Below are positions 13,620 to 21,606 of a DNA stretch of 22,799 nt, piece by piece. The translations under genes and the position numbers were made by a program. A model generated the notes under the pieces. The model searched no databases. It saw nothing but the letters and a program-made list of their open reading frames with translations, and had not been told where the DNA came from. Where the stretch lies: assembly GCF_934294775.1 (NCBI RefSeq), contig NZ_CAKRAH010000043.1:1-22799 (forward strand), written 5' to 3'. The first letter of the stretch is position 1; the number at the start of each line of letters is the position of its first letter. This DNA comes from an uncultured Dorea sp. (lineage in GTDB: Bacteria > Bacillota > Clostridia > Lachnospirales > Lachnospiraceae).

Positions 13620-13649
13620 AAAGCGTCGGTTTTTACCGGCGCTTTTATT
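13620..13649 (+). terminator. Intrinsic terminator of the sulfotransferase gene
   Basis: AAAGCGTCGG (13620-13629) pairs with 13636-13645 over 10 positions with one G/T wobble; a 6-base loop and a T-run complete it. Confidence 0.85.
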
Positions 13650-13710
13650 GATACCTAAGTATAGTTAATAAGTGGAAGAATCCGCAACTGGCGGAGGCTC
13701 CACATTTGAA
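13650..13710 (+). repeat. Palindromic repeat copy 6, divergent
   Basis: Follows the sulfotransferase terminator at once. The left arm ATACCTAAGTATAG is typical. The hairpin uses other bases: GTGGA pairs with TCCAC and CCGC with GCGG around AACTG, so pairing is kept while sequence is not. Confidence 0.55.
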
Positions 13711-13739
13711 AATCTTAGAAAGAAAAGAGGAAAATAAAA

Positions 13740-14258
13740 ATGGCAAACCCAATCGTAACATTTGAGATGGAAAATGGAGATATTATGAAAGCAGAGCTGT
13801 ATCCGGAAGTTGCTCCAAATACAGTCAATAACTTTATTTCACTGGTAAAAAAAGGATATTATGACGGACTGATCTTTCATCGTGTCATCAATGGTTTCAT
13901 GATCCAGGGAGGATGCCCGGACGGAACAGGCATGGGTGGCCCGGGATATAACATCAAAGGTGAATTCGCACAGAACGGATTTGCAAATGATCTTGCACAT
14001 ACAGAAGGTGTACTTTCTATGGCAAGAGCTATGCATCCGGACTCAGCAGGATCACAGTTCTTTATTATGCACAAGGCAGCTCCACATCTTGACGGGGCAT
14101 ATGCAGCATTTGGTAAGATCATCGAAGGAATGGATATTGTAAATAAGATCGCAGAGACGGATACGGATTACAGTGACAGACCTCTGACCGAGCAGAAGAT
14201 GAAGAAAGTAACCGTTGATACAATGGGAACAGAGTATCCGGAACCAGAAAGAGCATAA
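13740..14258 (+). CDS. ppiB: Cyclophilin-type peptidyl-prolyl cis-trans isomerase
   Basis: Accelerates proline isomerisation during protein folding; no signal peptide, so cytoplasmic. 172 residues form a single cyclophilin domain: FHRVINGFMIQGG with catalytic R48, F53 and Q56, then GTGMGGPGY, SMARAMHPDSAGSQFFI and HLDGAYAAFG. AGAGG at 13726-13730 lies 9 bases before the ATG. It has no operon partner: a terminator and repeat precede it and a hairpin follows. Confidence 0.95.
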   Translation: MANPIVTFEMENGDIMKAELYPEVAPNTVNNFISLVKKGYYDGLIFHRVINGFMIQGGCPDGTGMGGPGYNIKGEFAQNGFANDLAHTEGVLSMARAMHPDSAGSQFFIMHKAAPHLDGAYAAFGKIIEGMDIVNKIAETDTDYSDRPLTEQKMKKVTVDTMGTEYPEPERA

Positions 14259-14313
14259 GCCAAGATAGCAGAATCATAGCAATGATAAATACAGCGATCA
14301 GAAGTTTCTGATA

Positions 14314-14347
14314 AATATATGCTGCGCCTTATGGAGCAGCATATATT
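14314..14347 (+). terminator. Hairpin after ppiB
   Basis: A perfect 12-base stem AATATATGCTGC (14314-14325) with 14336-14347 and a 10-base loop. No T-run follows, only the AT-rich foot, so termination may be partial and allow read-through into the ecf genes. Confidence 0.6.
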
Positions 14348-14386
14348 GTATCGCAATGCTTTCGAAAGAGGCTGCCGGTGGCAGGC
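14348..14386 (+). repeat. Palindromic repeat copy 7
   Basis: Directly abuts the ppiB hairpin. The left arm GCAATGCTTTCGAAAGAG matches the variant in copy 2; the core GCTGCCGGTGGCAGGC keeps paired arms. The frame of ecfA1 is open through it, giving a false upstream start at 14378. Confidence 0.6.
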
Positions 14387-14443
14387 TATGTAGAAGGTAA
14401 AGTATGCAAACTTCCAACACATATGACGCGGAGGAAAATACAG

Positions 14444-15298
14444 ATGGAAATGATCCAGACAGAAAAGTTGGTATATGAATATGAAAAACGTGATGAAGAA
14501 GGCAATGTGATTGGAACATCGCGTGCTATTGATGAAGTAGATATGGAAGCAAAAGAAGGACAGTTTATAGCAGTTCTTGGACATAATGGTTCTGGAAAAT
14601 CAACGCTTGCCAAGCATCTGAATGCAATCCTGGTGCCAACAGAAGGTTCCGTATGGGTGAATGGAAAGAATACAAGTAATCCAGAAGAACTCTGGGACGT
14701 AAGACAGTCGGCCGGAATGGTATTCCAGAATCCGGATAACCAGATCATTGGTACGGTAGTAGAAGAAGATGTCGGATTCGGACCGGAGAATCTGGGCGTT
14801 CCTACAGAAGAGATCTGGCAGCGGGTAGAAGAAAGTTTAAAAGCAGTCGGAATGATCGAGTACCGTCATCATTCTCCGAATAAGCTTTCCGGTGGTCAGA
14901 AGCAGAGAGTGGCGATTGCAGGTGTTGTGGCAATGGAGCCAAAATGTATCGTCATGGATGAACCGACAGCTATGCTTGATCCCGTAGGAAGAAGAGAAGT
15001 ATTAAAGACGGTTCATAAACTCAGAAAACAGAAAAATGTTACGGTGATCCTGATCACGCATTATATGGAAGAAGTAGTAGATGCGGATAAGATCTTTGTT
15101 ATGGATCACGGAAAAGTTGTAATGGAAGGAACACCAAGAGAAATATTCTCCAGAGTAGATGAACTGAAGAGCTACCGGCTGGATGTGCCACAGGTGACGA
15201 TTCTTGCAGACGAGCTTAGGAAACGCGGACTGGACATTCCGAAAGGAATTCTGAAAAAAGAAGAACTGGTAGAAGCAGTGGAACGTTTGAAAAGATAA
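14444..15298 (+). CDS. ecfA1: ECF transporter ATPase EcfA1
   Basis: One of two ATPases of the energy-coupling-factor module that powers vitamin and metal uptake. The 284 residues show Walker A GHNGSGKST (46-54), the Q-loop VFQNPDNQ, the ABC signature LSGGQ (148-152), Walker B with MDEPTAMLDP (D172, E173) and the switch H in LITHYMEE. The charged C-terminal tail typical of EcfA proteins follows. The ATG at 14444 has GGAGG at 14430-14434. Two subunits, ecfA2 and ecfT, follow directly. No substrate-binding S component is present, which marks a shared group II module serving several dispersed S components. Confidence 0.95.
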   Translation: MEMIQTEKLVYEYEKRDEEGNVIGTSRAIDEVDMEAKEGQFIAVLGHNGSGKSTLAKHLNAILVPTEGSVWVNGKNTSNPEELWDVRQSAGMVFQNPDNQIIGTVVEEDVGFGPENLGVPTEEIWQRVEESLKAVGMIEYRHHSPNKLSGGQKQRVAIAGVVAMEPKCIVMDEPTAMLDPVGRREVLKTVHKLRKQKNVTVILITHYMEEVVDADKIFVMDHGKVVMEGTPREIFSRVDELKSYRLDVPQVTILADELRKRGLDIPKGILKKEELVEAVERLKR

Positions 15299-15360
15299 AC
15301 GTCCCGGCAATTACGCATTTACAACAATAGAACATTTGATGTAAGAAATGGTGAGAAGAA

Positions 15361-16224
15361 ATGACAGACATTGCAATTAAGATAGAACATTTGAATTATG
15401 TATACAGTCCAGGGACTGCATATGAAAAACACGCACTCAAAGACATATGCCTGGAAATTCCACATGGAGAATTTGTGGGAATCATCGGTCATACAGGATC
15501 GGGAAAATCAACACTGATCCAGCATTTGAACGGACTTGTGAAGGCAACGGACGGTGCGATATATTATAATGGAGAAAACATTTACCAGAACGGGTACGAT
15601 ATGCGCAGGCTTCGTAACCAGGTCGGACTGGTATTCCAATATCCGGAGTATCAGCTTTTTGAGATTGATGTACTGACAGACGTCTGCTTTGGACCGAAGA
15701 ATCAGGGACTTAGCAAAGAAGAGTGCGAAAAGCGTGCGCTGGAAGCACTGAAGCTGGTGGGATTAAAAGAAAAATATTATAAGTCATCTCCTTTTGAACT
15801 TTCGGGAGGGCAGAAGCGAAGAGTCGCAATCGCAGGAGTGCTTGCGATGCGTCCAAAGGTTCTGGTGCTGGATGAGCCGACTGCAGGACTGGACCCAAAA
15901 GGAAGAGATGATATTTTGAATCAGATTGCATACCTGCATAAACAGAGTGATATGACGGTTATCCTGGTATCACACAGCATGGAAGATATTGCAAAATATG
16001 CAGACCGGATCATCGTTATGAACAAAGGGTCTGTAATGTATAATGGTGCACCAAAAGAAGTATTTGCCCATTATCAGGAGCTGGAAAAGATTGGACTTGC
16101 AGCTCCGCAGGTGACTTACATTATGCATGATCTGAAAGAAAAAGGATTGCCGGTTAAGGTAAATGTAACGACTGTGGAAGAGGCAGCAGATGAGATTATG
16201 CAGGCACTGGAGAAGAAGATATGA
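15361..16224 (+). CDS. ecfA2: ECF transporter ATPase EcfA2
   Basis: The partner ATPase, 287 residues. Walker A is GHTGSGKST (43-51), the Q-loop VFQYPEYQ, then LSGGQKRR, Walker B VLVLDEPTAGLDP and the switch His in LVSHSMED. Its Q-loop (QYPEYQLF) differs from that of EcfA1 in the way that separates A2 from A1 subunits in Firmicutes. It begins 62 bases after ecfA1 and its last four bases overlap the ecfT start (ATGA), showing translational coupling. Confidence 0.95.
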   Translation: MTDIAIKIEHLNYVYSPGTAYEKHALKDICLEIPHGEFVGIIGHTGSGKSTLIQHLNGLVKATDGAIYYNGENIYQNGYDMRRLRNQVGLVFQYPEYQLFEIDVLTDVCFGPKNQGLSKEECEKRALEALKLVGLKEKYYKSSPFELSGGQKRRVAIAGVLAMRPKVLVLDEPTAGLDPKGRDDILNQIAYLHKQSDMTVILVSHSMEDIAKYADRIIVMNKGSVMYNGAPKEVFAHYQELEKIGLAAPQVTYIMHDLKEKGLPVKVNVTTVEEAADEIMQALEKKI

Positions 16225-17045
16225 TAAGAGATATTACAATCGGACAATATTATCCGGCAAAGAGTGTATTACACAGATTAGATCCAAGAGTAAAGCTGGT
16301 AGGGACATTGCTGTATCTGATCTCGCTGTTTTTGTTTAGCAGTATACCAGGATATGTGATGACGACATTGTTCCTGATTATTATTATAAAAATGTCAAGA
16401 GTTCCGTTTTCCTTTATCGTAAGGGGATTAAAACCGGTTATCATGCTTTTGATGATCACAGTATTATTTAACTTATTCCTGACGAGAGACGGGGAAGTAC
16501 TGTTCCATGCGTGGATATTTACGATTACAGAAGGCGGGCTCAGAACAGCGGTATATATGGCAATCCGTCTGATCTATCTGATCATTGGATCGTCGCTTAT
16601 GACATTTACAACGACGCCAAATGAGTTGACAGATGGAATCGAAAAATTACTCGGACCACTGAATAAGATTCATGTTCCGGTCCATGAAGTTGCGATGATT
16701 ATGTCAATCGCTCTCCGGTTCATTCCGATTCTTCTGGAAGAGACGGACAAGATCATGAAAGCGCAGATTGCAAGAGGAGCGGATCTGGAAAGTGGTAACA
16801 TGATCCAGAAAGCCAAAAGCATGATCCCGATTCTGGTACCGTTATTCGTATCTGCATTCCGAAGAGCCAATGACCTTGCAATGGCAATGGAGGCAAGATG
16901 TTACCGCGGGGGAGAAGGCCGTACGAAGATGAAACCGTTACAGTATAGTAAGAATGATAGAATTGCATATATTGTTGTAATTGTTTATGTGATTTTGGTG
17001 GTTGTTGTTGGAAGATGTGTGCCAGTGCATATTTGGATATTTTAA
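16221..17045 (+). CDS. ecfT: ECF transporter transmembrane protein EcfT
   Basis: Membrane scaffold that couples the two ATPases to interchangeable substrate-binding proteins. The 274 residues hold about five to six hydrophobic segments (roughly 25-60, 70-90, 105-130, 155-175, 200-215 and 246-264). The cytoplasmic coupling helices carry the two short motifs ARG (184-186) and ARC (225-227), which contact the ATPases. Start and ecfA2 stop overlap in ATGA. A terminator follows at 17057-17086. Confidence 0.95.
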   Translation: MIRDITIGQYYPAKSVLHRLDPRVKLVGTLLYLISLFLFSSIPGYVMTTLFLIIIIKMSRVPFSFIVRGLKPVIMLLMITVLFNLFLTRDGEVLFHAWIFTITEGGLRTAVYMAIRLIYLIIGSSLMTFTTTPNELTDGIEKLLGPLNKIHVPVHEVAMIMSIALRFIPILLEETDKIMKAQIARGADLESGNMIQKAKSMIPILVPLFVSAFRRANDLAMAMEARCYRGGEGRTKMKPLQYSKNDRIAYIVVIVYVILVVVVGRCVPVHIWIF

Positions 17046-17056
17046 ATTGTATAAGG

Positions 17057-17090
17057 GGACGGAGGTTTTTTAAAAATCCTCCGTCCTAAA
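17057..17090 (+). terminator. Terminator after ecfT
   Basis: GGACGGAGG (17057-17065) pairs with 17078-17086. The loop is a T-run facing an A-run and can extend the stem. The trailing sequence TAAATTT is only a weak T-tract. Confidence 0.7.
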
Positions 17091-17142
17091 TTTATATAGT
17101 AAGTGAGAAAAAAGAATTGTATCGAATTGTATGGAGGTTATC

Positions 17143-17883
17143 ATGAAAAGAGTCAGAATATTCGTAGCGTATGACGGAACGAATTACTGTGGCTGGCAGA
17201 TCCAGCCAAATGGAATCACTATTGAGGAAAAACTGAATAAAGCACTGCATAAACTTACCGGAGAAGACATAAGGATTATTGGAGCCAGCAGAACGGATTC
17301 CGGTGTGCATGCACTGGGGAATGTGGCAATATTTGATACAGAATCGCAGATTCCACCGGAGAGATTTTCTTATGCGCTGAATCAGAGGCTACCGGAAGAT
17401 ATCGTGGTAGTGAAGTCGGATGAAGTACCGCAGGACTGGCATCCGAGATATCAGGATAATATTTCTAAGACGTATGAATATCATATCTATAATGCAGAAG
17501 TACCGAATCCGTTAAAAACAAGATATTGCACTTTTGTCTCATTTCCAATGGATATCGAAGCAATGAGAAAAGGGGCAGAATATCTGGTTGGAGAACATGA
17601 TTTTGTGAGTTTTTGCAATATCAGGACCAATGCACAGGATACCGTAAGGACAGTCTATGATCTGACCATAGAAGAAAAAGATGGGGAAATCGTGATTCGG
17701 GTTACGGGAAATGGCTTCTTATATAATATGGTCCGTATCATAGCAGGAGTATTGATCCGCGTTGGAAGAGGATTCTATACACCGGAGAAAGTAAAGGAGA
17801 TCCTGGAGGCAAAAGTACACACTTCAGAAGGTGTGACAGCGCCGCCGAACGGGCTTGTGCTCGTAAAAATTGATTATAATTAA
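17143..17883 (+). CDS. truA: tRNA pseudouridine(38-40) synthase TruA, second copy
   Basis: Same family as the gene at 4552. The 246 residues carry FVAYDGTNYCGWQIQ, the catalytic motif SRTDSGVHA (D52), KTYEYHI and TGNGFLYNMVRIIAG. The ATG at 17143 has GGAGG at 17132-17136; an in-frame ATG at 17131 overlaps that site. It follows the ecf genes, the usual truA position in Firmicutes, so this is probably the orthologue of the canonical enzyme and the first copy the extra one. Both keep every catalytic residue I can check. Confidence 0.93.
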   Translation: MKRVRIFVAYDGTNYCGWQIQPNGITIEEKLNKALHKLTGEDIRIIGASRTDSGVHALGNVAIFDTESQIPPERFSYALNQRLPEDIVVVKSDEVPQDWHPRYQDNISKTYEYHIYNAEVPNPLKTRYCTFVSFPMDIEAMRKGAEYLVGEHDFVSFCNIRTNAQDTVRTVYDLTIEEKDGEIVIRVTGNGFLYNMVRIIAGVLIRVGRGFYTPEKVKEILEAKVHTSEGVTAPPNGLVLVKIDYN

Positions 17884-18016
17884 TCATTAAAACGGATTAT
17901 ATTGGTAAAAATACATTAAGAATAATCAATAAAAGGTCGGAAAATTGGACAATATACAGAAAATAATCGGAATAACGTACAAAAATGAAAAATAACACCA
18001 TCGTCTGTTAAGAATA

Positions 18017-18025
18017 TGTTAAAAT
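18017..18025 (+). promoter_or_regulatory. Possible extended -10 promoter of hppA
   Basis: TGTTAAAAT (TG-n-TAAAAT) lies 52 bases before the hppA start; no good -35 is visible. The rest of the AT-rich gap 17884-18076 shows no hairpin or repeat. Confidence 0.35.
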
Positions 18026-18076
18026 ACACCTGTCTGACATTAATTTATGACAAAGACAAATGGAAGGAGAAAAATT

Positions 18077-20059
18077 ATGGAAACGTTATTGTATCTTGTT
18101 CCGGTATTTGGAATCCTCGGGTTACTCTTTGCAGCCTATCTTGCAGCAAGAGTAAGTAAACAGGATGCCGGAAACGACAGAATGAAAGAAATTGCCTCAG
18201 CTATCAGCGACGGTGCACAGGCATTTCTGACAGCAGAGTATAAGATTCTGGTTATTTTCGTAGTAGTATTATTCGTGCTTATCGGAATTGGAATTGGAAA
18301 CTGGATCACTGCTGTATGCTTCGTAGTAGGAGCATTATTCTCAACACTTGCAGGATTCTGCGGAATGAAGGTTGCTACAAAAGCAAACGTAAGAACTGCA
18401 AATGCAGCAAAAGAAAAAGGAATGAACAAAGCACTCTCAATTGCATTCTCCGGTGGAGCTGTAATGGGTATGTGCGTAGCTGGTTTTGGTGTGTTTGGTG
18501 TCAGCATCATCTATATTCTTACTAAGAATGTTGATATCATTACAGGATTCAGCCTTGGAGCTTCTTCAATTGCCCTGTTTGCCCGTGTCGGTGGTGGTAT
18601 CTATACCAAAGCTGCTGACGTAGGAGCTGACCTTGTAGGTAAAGTAGAAGCAGGTATTCCGGAAGACGATCCGCGTAACCCGGCGGTTATCGCTGATAAC
18701 GTAGGTGACAACGTAGGTGACGTAGCTGGTATGGGAGCTGACCTTTTTGAATCATATGTAGGAGCACTTGTATCTGCACTGACACTTGGAATCGTATATT
18801 ATAAGGCTGAAGGAGCTATCTTCCCACTTCTGATCGCAGGACTTGGACTTGTAGCTTCTATCCTTGGAACTTTCTTTGTAAAAGGTGATGAGAATTCTAA
18901 CCCGCACAAAGCATTAAAGACAGGTTCTTATGTAGCAAGTGTACTGGTACTGATCGTATCTTGTGTACTTAGTAAAGTATTCTTCGGAGACTTCAAGGCA
19001 GCCATCGCAATCGTAGCTGGTCTGATCGTAGGACTTCTGATCGGTATCATCACAGAAGTATATACATCCGGAGATTACAAATCTGTAAAAGAGATTGCAG
19101 AACAGTCAGAGACAGGATCTGCAACAACAATCATCAGTGGTCTTGCAGTAGGTATGAAATCTACAGCAATCCCGATTCTTCTAATCTGCGTTGGTATCTT
19201 TGTTGCATACCAGACATGTGGACTTTATGGTATCGCACTTGCCGCTGTAGGAATGCTTTCTACAACAGCTATTACAGTAGCCGTAGATGCTTATGGACCG
19301 ATTGCTGACAATGCCGGTGGTATTGCAGAGATGTCTGAACTTGATCCACACGTTCGTCAGATCACTGACAAACTGGATGCCGTAGGTAACACAACAGCAG
19401 CTATGGGTAAAGGTTTCGCTATCGGATCTGCAGCCCTTACAGCACTTGCACTGTTCGTATCCTATGCAGAAGCAGTACATTTGAAGACTATCGATATTCT
19501 TGATTCACGAGTTATCATCGGAATGCTGATTGGTGGAATGCTTCCATTCTTATTCTCAGCTATGACAATGTCATCTGTATCAAGAGCAGCATATCAGATG
19601 ATCGAAGAAGTAAGACGTCAGTTCAAGACAATGCCTGGTATCATGAAAGGTACTGAGAAACCAGATTACAAATCATGCGTTGCTATCTCAACAACAGCAG
19701 CATTAAAAGAAATGCTGGTTCCAGGTGTTATGGCAGTGCTTGCACCACTGGTTGTCGGAATCCTTCTTGGACCTTCCGCACTTGGCGGACTTCTTGCAGG
19801 AGCACTTGTAACAGGTGTTATGATGGCAATCTTTATGTCAAATGCCGGTGGAGCATGGGATAATGCTAAGAAATATATCGAAGATGGTAACCATGGTGGA
19901 AAAGGAAGCGAAGCTCACAAAGCAGCCGTAGTTGGAGACACTGTAGGTGACCCATTCAAAGATACATCAGGACCATCTATCAACATCCTGATCAAACTGA
20001 TGACAGTCGTATCACTGGTATTCGCACCACTGTTCCTGTCAATTGGCGGATTATTATAA
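18077..20059 (+). CDS. hppA: Membrane-bound pyrophosphatase, predicted K+-dependent and Na+-pumping
   Basis: An integral membrane pump that uses pyrophosphate hydrolysis to move cations out. The 660 residues with many hydrophobic helices match the family. The substrate-site blocks are DVGADLVGKVEAGIPEDDPRN (short form, near 181-201), ADNVGDNVGDVAGMGADL and DNAGGIAEM, with GDTVGDPFKDTSGPS near the C-terminus. A441 and G444 in GNTTAAMGKGF are the residues of K+-dependent enzymes; K+-independent ones have Lys and Thr there. E225 in DLFESY is the Glu position typical of Na+-transporting members. The ATG at 18077 has AAGGAG about 8 bases upstream; an ATG at 18047 adds residues unlike the family. 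Codons are strongly biased, as in a highly expressed gene. Confidence 0.95.
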   Translation: METLLYLVPVFGILGLLFAAYLAARVSKQDAGNDRMKEIASAISDGAQAFLTAEYKILVIFVVVLFVLIGIGIGNWITAVCFVVGALFSTLAGFCGMKVATKANVRTANAAKEKGMNKALSIAFSGGAVMGMCVAGFGVFGVSIIYILTKNVDIITGFSLGASSIALFARVGGGIYTKAADVGADLVGKVEAGIPEDDPRNPAVIADNVGDNVGDVAGMGADLFESYVGALVSALTLGIVYYKAEGAIFPLLIAGLGLVASILGTFFVKGDENSNPHKALKTGSYVASVLVLIVSCVLSKVFFGDFKAAIAIVAGLIVGLLIGIITEVYTSGDYKSVKEIAEQSETGSATTIISGLAVGMKSTAIPILLICVGIFVAYQTCGLYGIALAAVGMLSTTAITVAVDAYGPIADNAGGIAEMSELDPHVRQITDKLDAVGNTTAAMGKGFAIGSAALTALALFVSYAEAVHLKTIDILDSRVIIGMLIGGMLPFLFSAMTMSSVSRAAYQMIEEVRRQFKTMPGIMKGTEKPDYKSCVAISTTAALKEMLVPGVMAVLAPLVVGILLGPSALGGLLAGALVTGVMMAIFMSNAGGAWDNAKKYIEDGNHGGKGSEAHKAAVVGDTVGDPFKDTSGPSINILIKLMTVVSLVFAPLFLSIGGLL

Positions 20060-20073
20060 TAAGTTTATAAAAT

Positions 20074-20120
20074 AATATAAAGAACTTGCCACTGGCAGTT
20101 TCTCTTATATACGTTGATAT
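20074..20120 (-). repeat. Palindromic repeat copy 8, reverse orientation
   Basis: Core GAACTTGCCACTGGCA with centre ACT rather than AGT, followed by TTATATACGTTGATAT, which is the reverse of the usual left arm. It is the only clearly inverted full copy and lies just before the hppA terminator. Confidence 0.65.
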
Positions 20121-20129
20121 TATGAAAAG

Positions 20130-20170
20130 CGATATCTGTACCAGATGAGGTGTATGGATATCGTTTTTTT
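20130..20170 (+). terminator. Intrinsic terminator of hppA
   Basis: CGATATC (20130-20136) pairs with GATATCG (20157-20163); TACC/GGTG can add an inner stem. Seven T follow. Confidence 0.85.
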
Positions 20171-20226
20171 ATACCAAAGTATGCAAGAAAAGTTGTCAGT
20201 GGCAGGTTCTATGTATGTCAACATAT
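20171..20226 (+). repeat. Palindromic repeat copy 9
   Basis: Starts at the T-run of the hppA terminator with ATACCAAAGTATGCAAG; the core GTTGTCAGTGGCAGG has one arm mutated. A further decayed unit seems to follow from 20217 (18 of 28 bases match the unit start by hand count). Confidence 0.7.
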
Positions 20227-20431
20227 GAAAGAGCAGCTGATAGTTGAGTGTATAAAAATTGACGGTGCCAGATACACTCGTGATGCAGAAAAAATATGGG
20301 ATGAGATTAAATTTATAAAAAGTTGAGAAAAATATAAGAATTGAGGGACTGGCAACCACCATCGGTTTGTGATAATATATTTGTCGGGACTTTTATTAAT
20401 TTTGAAAATAGATAGAAAAGAGGCAGTAAAC

Positions 20432-21568
20432 ATGACAAAAGTAGACATTATTTCCGGATTCCTCGGAGCAGGAAAAACTACATTTATTAAAAAACTCCTT
20501 AGCGATGTATGGGCAGGAGAAAAACTGGTACTGATCGAGAATGAATTTGGTGAGATTGGTATTGATGGTGGATTCTTAAAAGATGCAGGAATCGAGATCA
20601 CAGAGATGAATTCTGGATGTATCTGCTGTACACTGGTTGGAGACTTCAGCAAAGCACTGGTAAAAGTATTAGACGAATACCATCCGGACCGTGTTATCAT
20701 CGAGCCATCAGGAGTAGGAAAATTATCTGACGTAGCAAGAGCGATCGAAGCAGTAGAAAAAGATGCTGATATCGAAATCGACGGAAGAATTACAGTCGTA
20801 GATGGTAAAAAAGCGAAGATGTACATGAAGAACTTTGGAGAATTCTTTAAAGATCAGGTAGAGCATGCTTCTACGATCGTAGTAAGCCGTACACAGATGA
20901 TGACAGATGAAAAAGTAGAAGAATGTGTACACACACTTCGTGAAGAAAATGCAGAAGCAACCATCATCTCTACACCATGGGATGAACTTGGAAAAGAAGC
21001 AATCAGCCACGCACTGACAAAGGGCGCTGAAATTGAAAGTCTGTTTGAAGATCATGAAGATCACAATCATGACCATGAGCATTGCGATCACGACCATTGC
21101 GATCACGATCATCACGACCATGACCATGAGCACCACGATTATCACGATCACGACCATGAGCACTGTGATCACGATCATGACCACCACGACCATCACGATC
21201 ACGATCATCACGACCACGATCATCACGACCACGATCATGATCACGACTGCTGCTGTGGACATGACCACGATCATCACCATCATCATCATGCAGATGATGT
21301 ATTTACAAGCTGGGGCAAGGAGACAGTTCACAAATATACAGAAGAAGAACTGGATTATCTGCTGAAAGCATTATCAGAAACAACATCTTATGGTACAATC
21401 CTCCGTTCAAAAGGTATCATTCAGATGACAGACGGATCATGGAAGCAGTTCGACTTAGTACCAGAAGAGTACGAAGTAAGAGAAGGACAGCCTGACTACA
21501 CAGGACGTATCTGCGTAATCGGAACAGATCTGAAGGAAGACGAACTTCTGAAATTATTCCATATCTAA
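20432..21568 (+). CDS. COG0523 (CobW/Zng-type) GTPase with His-rich metal-binding tract
   Basis: A G3E-family GTPase of the metallochaperone type, 378 residues, cytoplasmic. Visible are P-loop GFLGAGKT (9-16), ENEFGEIGID, the metal motif CICC (63-66) and IIEPSG (89-94). The NKxD motif is unusual (SRTQ, 152-155). Residues 208-286 form a tract of His, Asp and Cys, with 41 His and 6 Cys in 79 residues by hand count. Residues about 290-378 are the CobW C-terminal domain (GTILRSKGI, WKQF, ICVIGTDL). The metal is probably zinc, less likely nickel or cobalt. AAAGAGG lies before the ATG at 20432; an upstream in-frame start adds unlike residues. It forms a pair with the next gene. Confidence 0.9.
   Translation: MTKVDIISGFLGAGKTTFIKKLLSDVWAGEKLVLIENEFGEIGIDGGFLKDAGIEITEMNSGCICCTLVGDFSKALVKVLDEYHPDRVIIEPSGVGKLSDVARAIEAVEKDADIEIDGRITVVDGKKAKMYMKNFGEFFKDQVEHASTIVVSRTQMMTDEKVEECVHTLREENAEATIISTPWDELGKEAISHALTKGAEIESLFEDHEDHNHDHEHCDHDHCDHDHHDHDHEHHDYHDHDHEHCDHDHDHHDHHDHDHHDHDHHDHDHDHDCCCGHDHDHHHHHHADDVFTSWGKETVHKYTEEELDYLLKALSETTSYGTILRSKGIIQMTDGSWKQFDLVPEEYEVREGQPDYTGRICVIGTDLKEDELLKLFHI
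21053..21289 (+). repeat. Low-complexity coding repeat (GATCAC/GACCAT units)
   Basis: DNA behind the His/Asp tract, made of variants of GAT/GAC and CAT/CAC codons. The varied codon use shows age or selection against slippage, yet length change between strains is likely. Confidence 0.85.
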
Positions 21569-21584
21569 AAAACGTGAAAGTAAA

Positions 21585-21605
21585 AGGCGCATGAAAAGTG
21601 CGCCT
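21585..21605 (+). terminator. Hairpin after the first GTPase gene
   Basis: A perfect 7-base stem AGGCGCA/TGCGCCT with a 7-base loop, followed by CTATATAC rather than T. Termination may be incomplete, allowing expression of the second GTPase. Confidence 0.5.
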
Positions 21606-21606
21606 C

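Larger units (their letters stand above)
20060..20431. other. Intergenic region hppA / GTPase gene
   Basis: A 372-base gap with an inverted palindromic repeat, the hppA terminator and a direct palindromic repeat, then about 200 bases without a clear feature. TAATAT at 20373-20378 could be a -10 for the GTPase gene but has no convincing -35. Confidence 0.6.

Noticed and set aside
20225..20326. A 33-codon open frame after palindromic repeat copy 9 with a protein-like composition
   Set aside because: No ribosome binding site, and its first 28 bases resemble a decayed repeat unit. It could still be a gene remnant, but the evidence is too thin.
20723..21331. Long open frames on the minus strand and a second plus frame opposite the His-rich tract
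   Set aside because: They are by-products of the repetitive GAT/CAC codons and encode low-complexity Val/Met/Ile or Thr/Ile strings without start signals.
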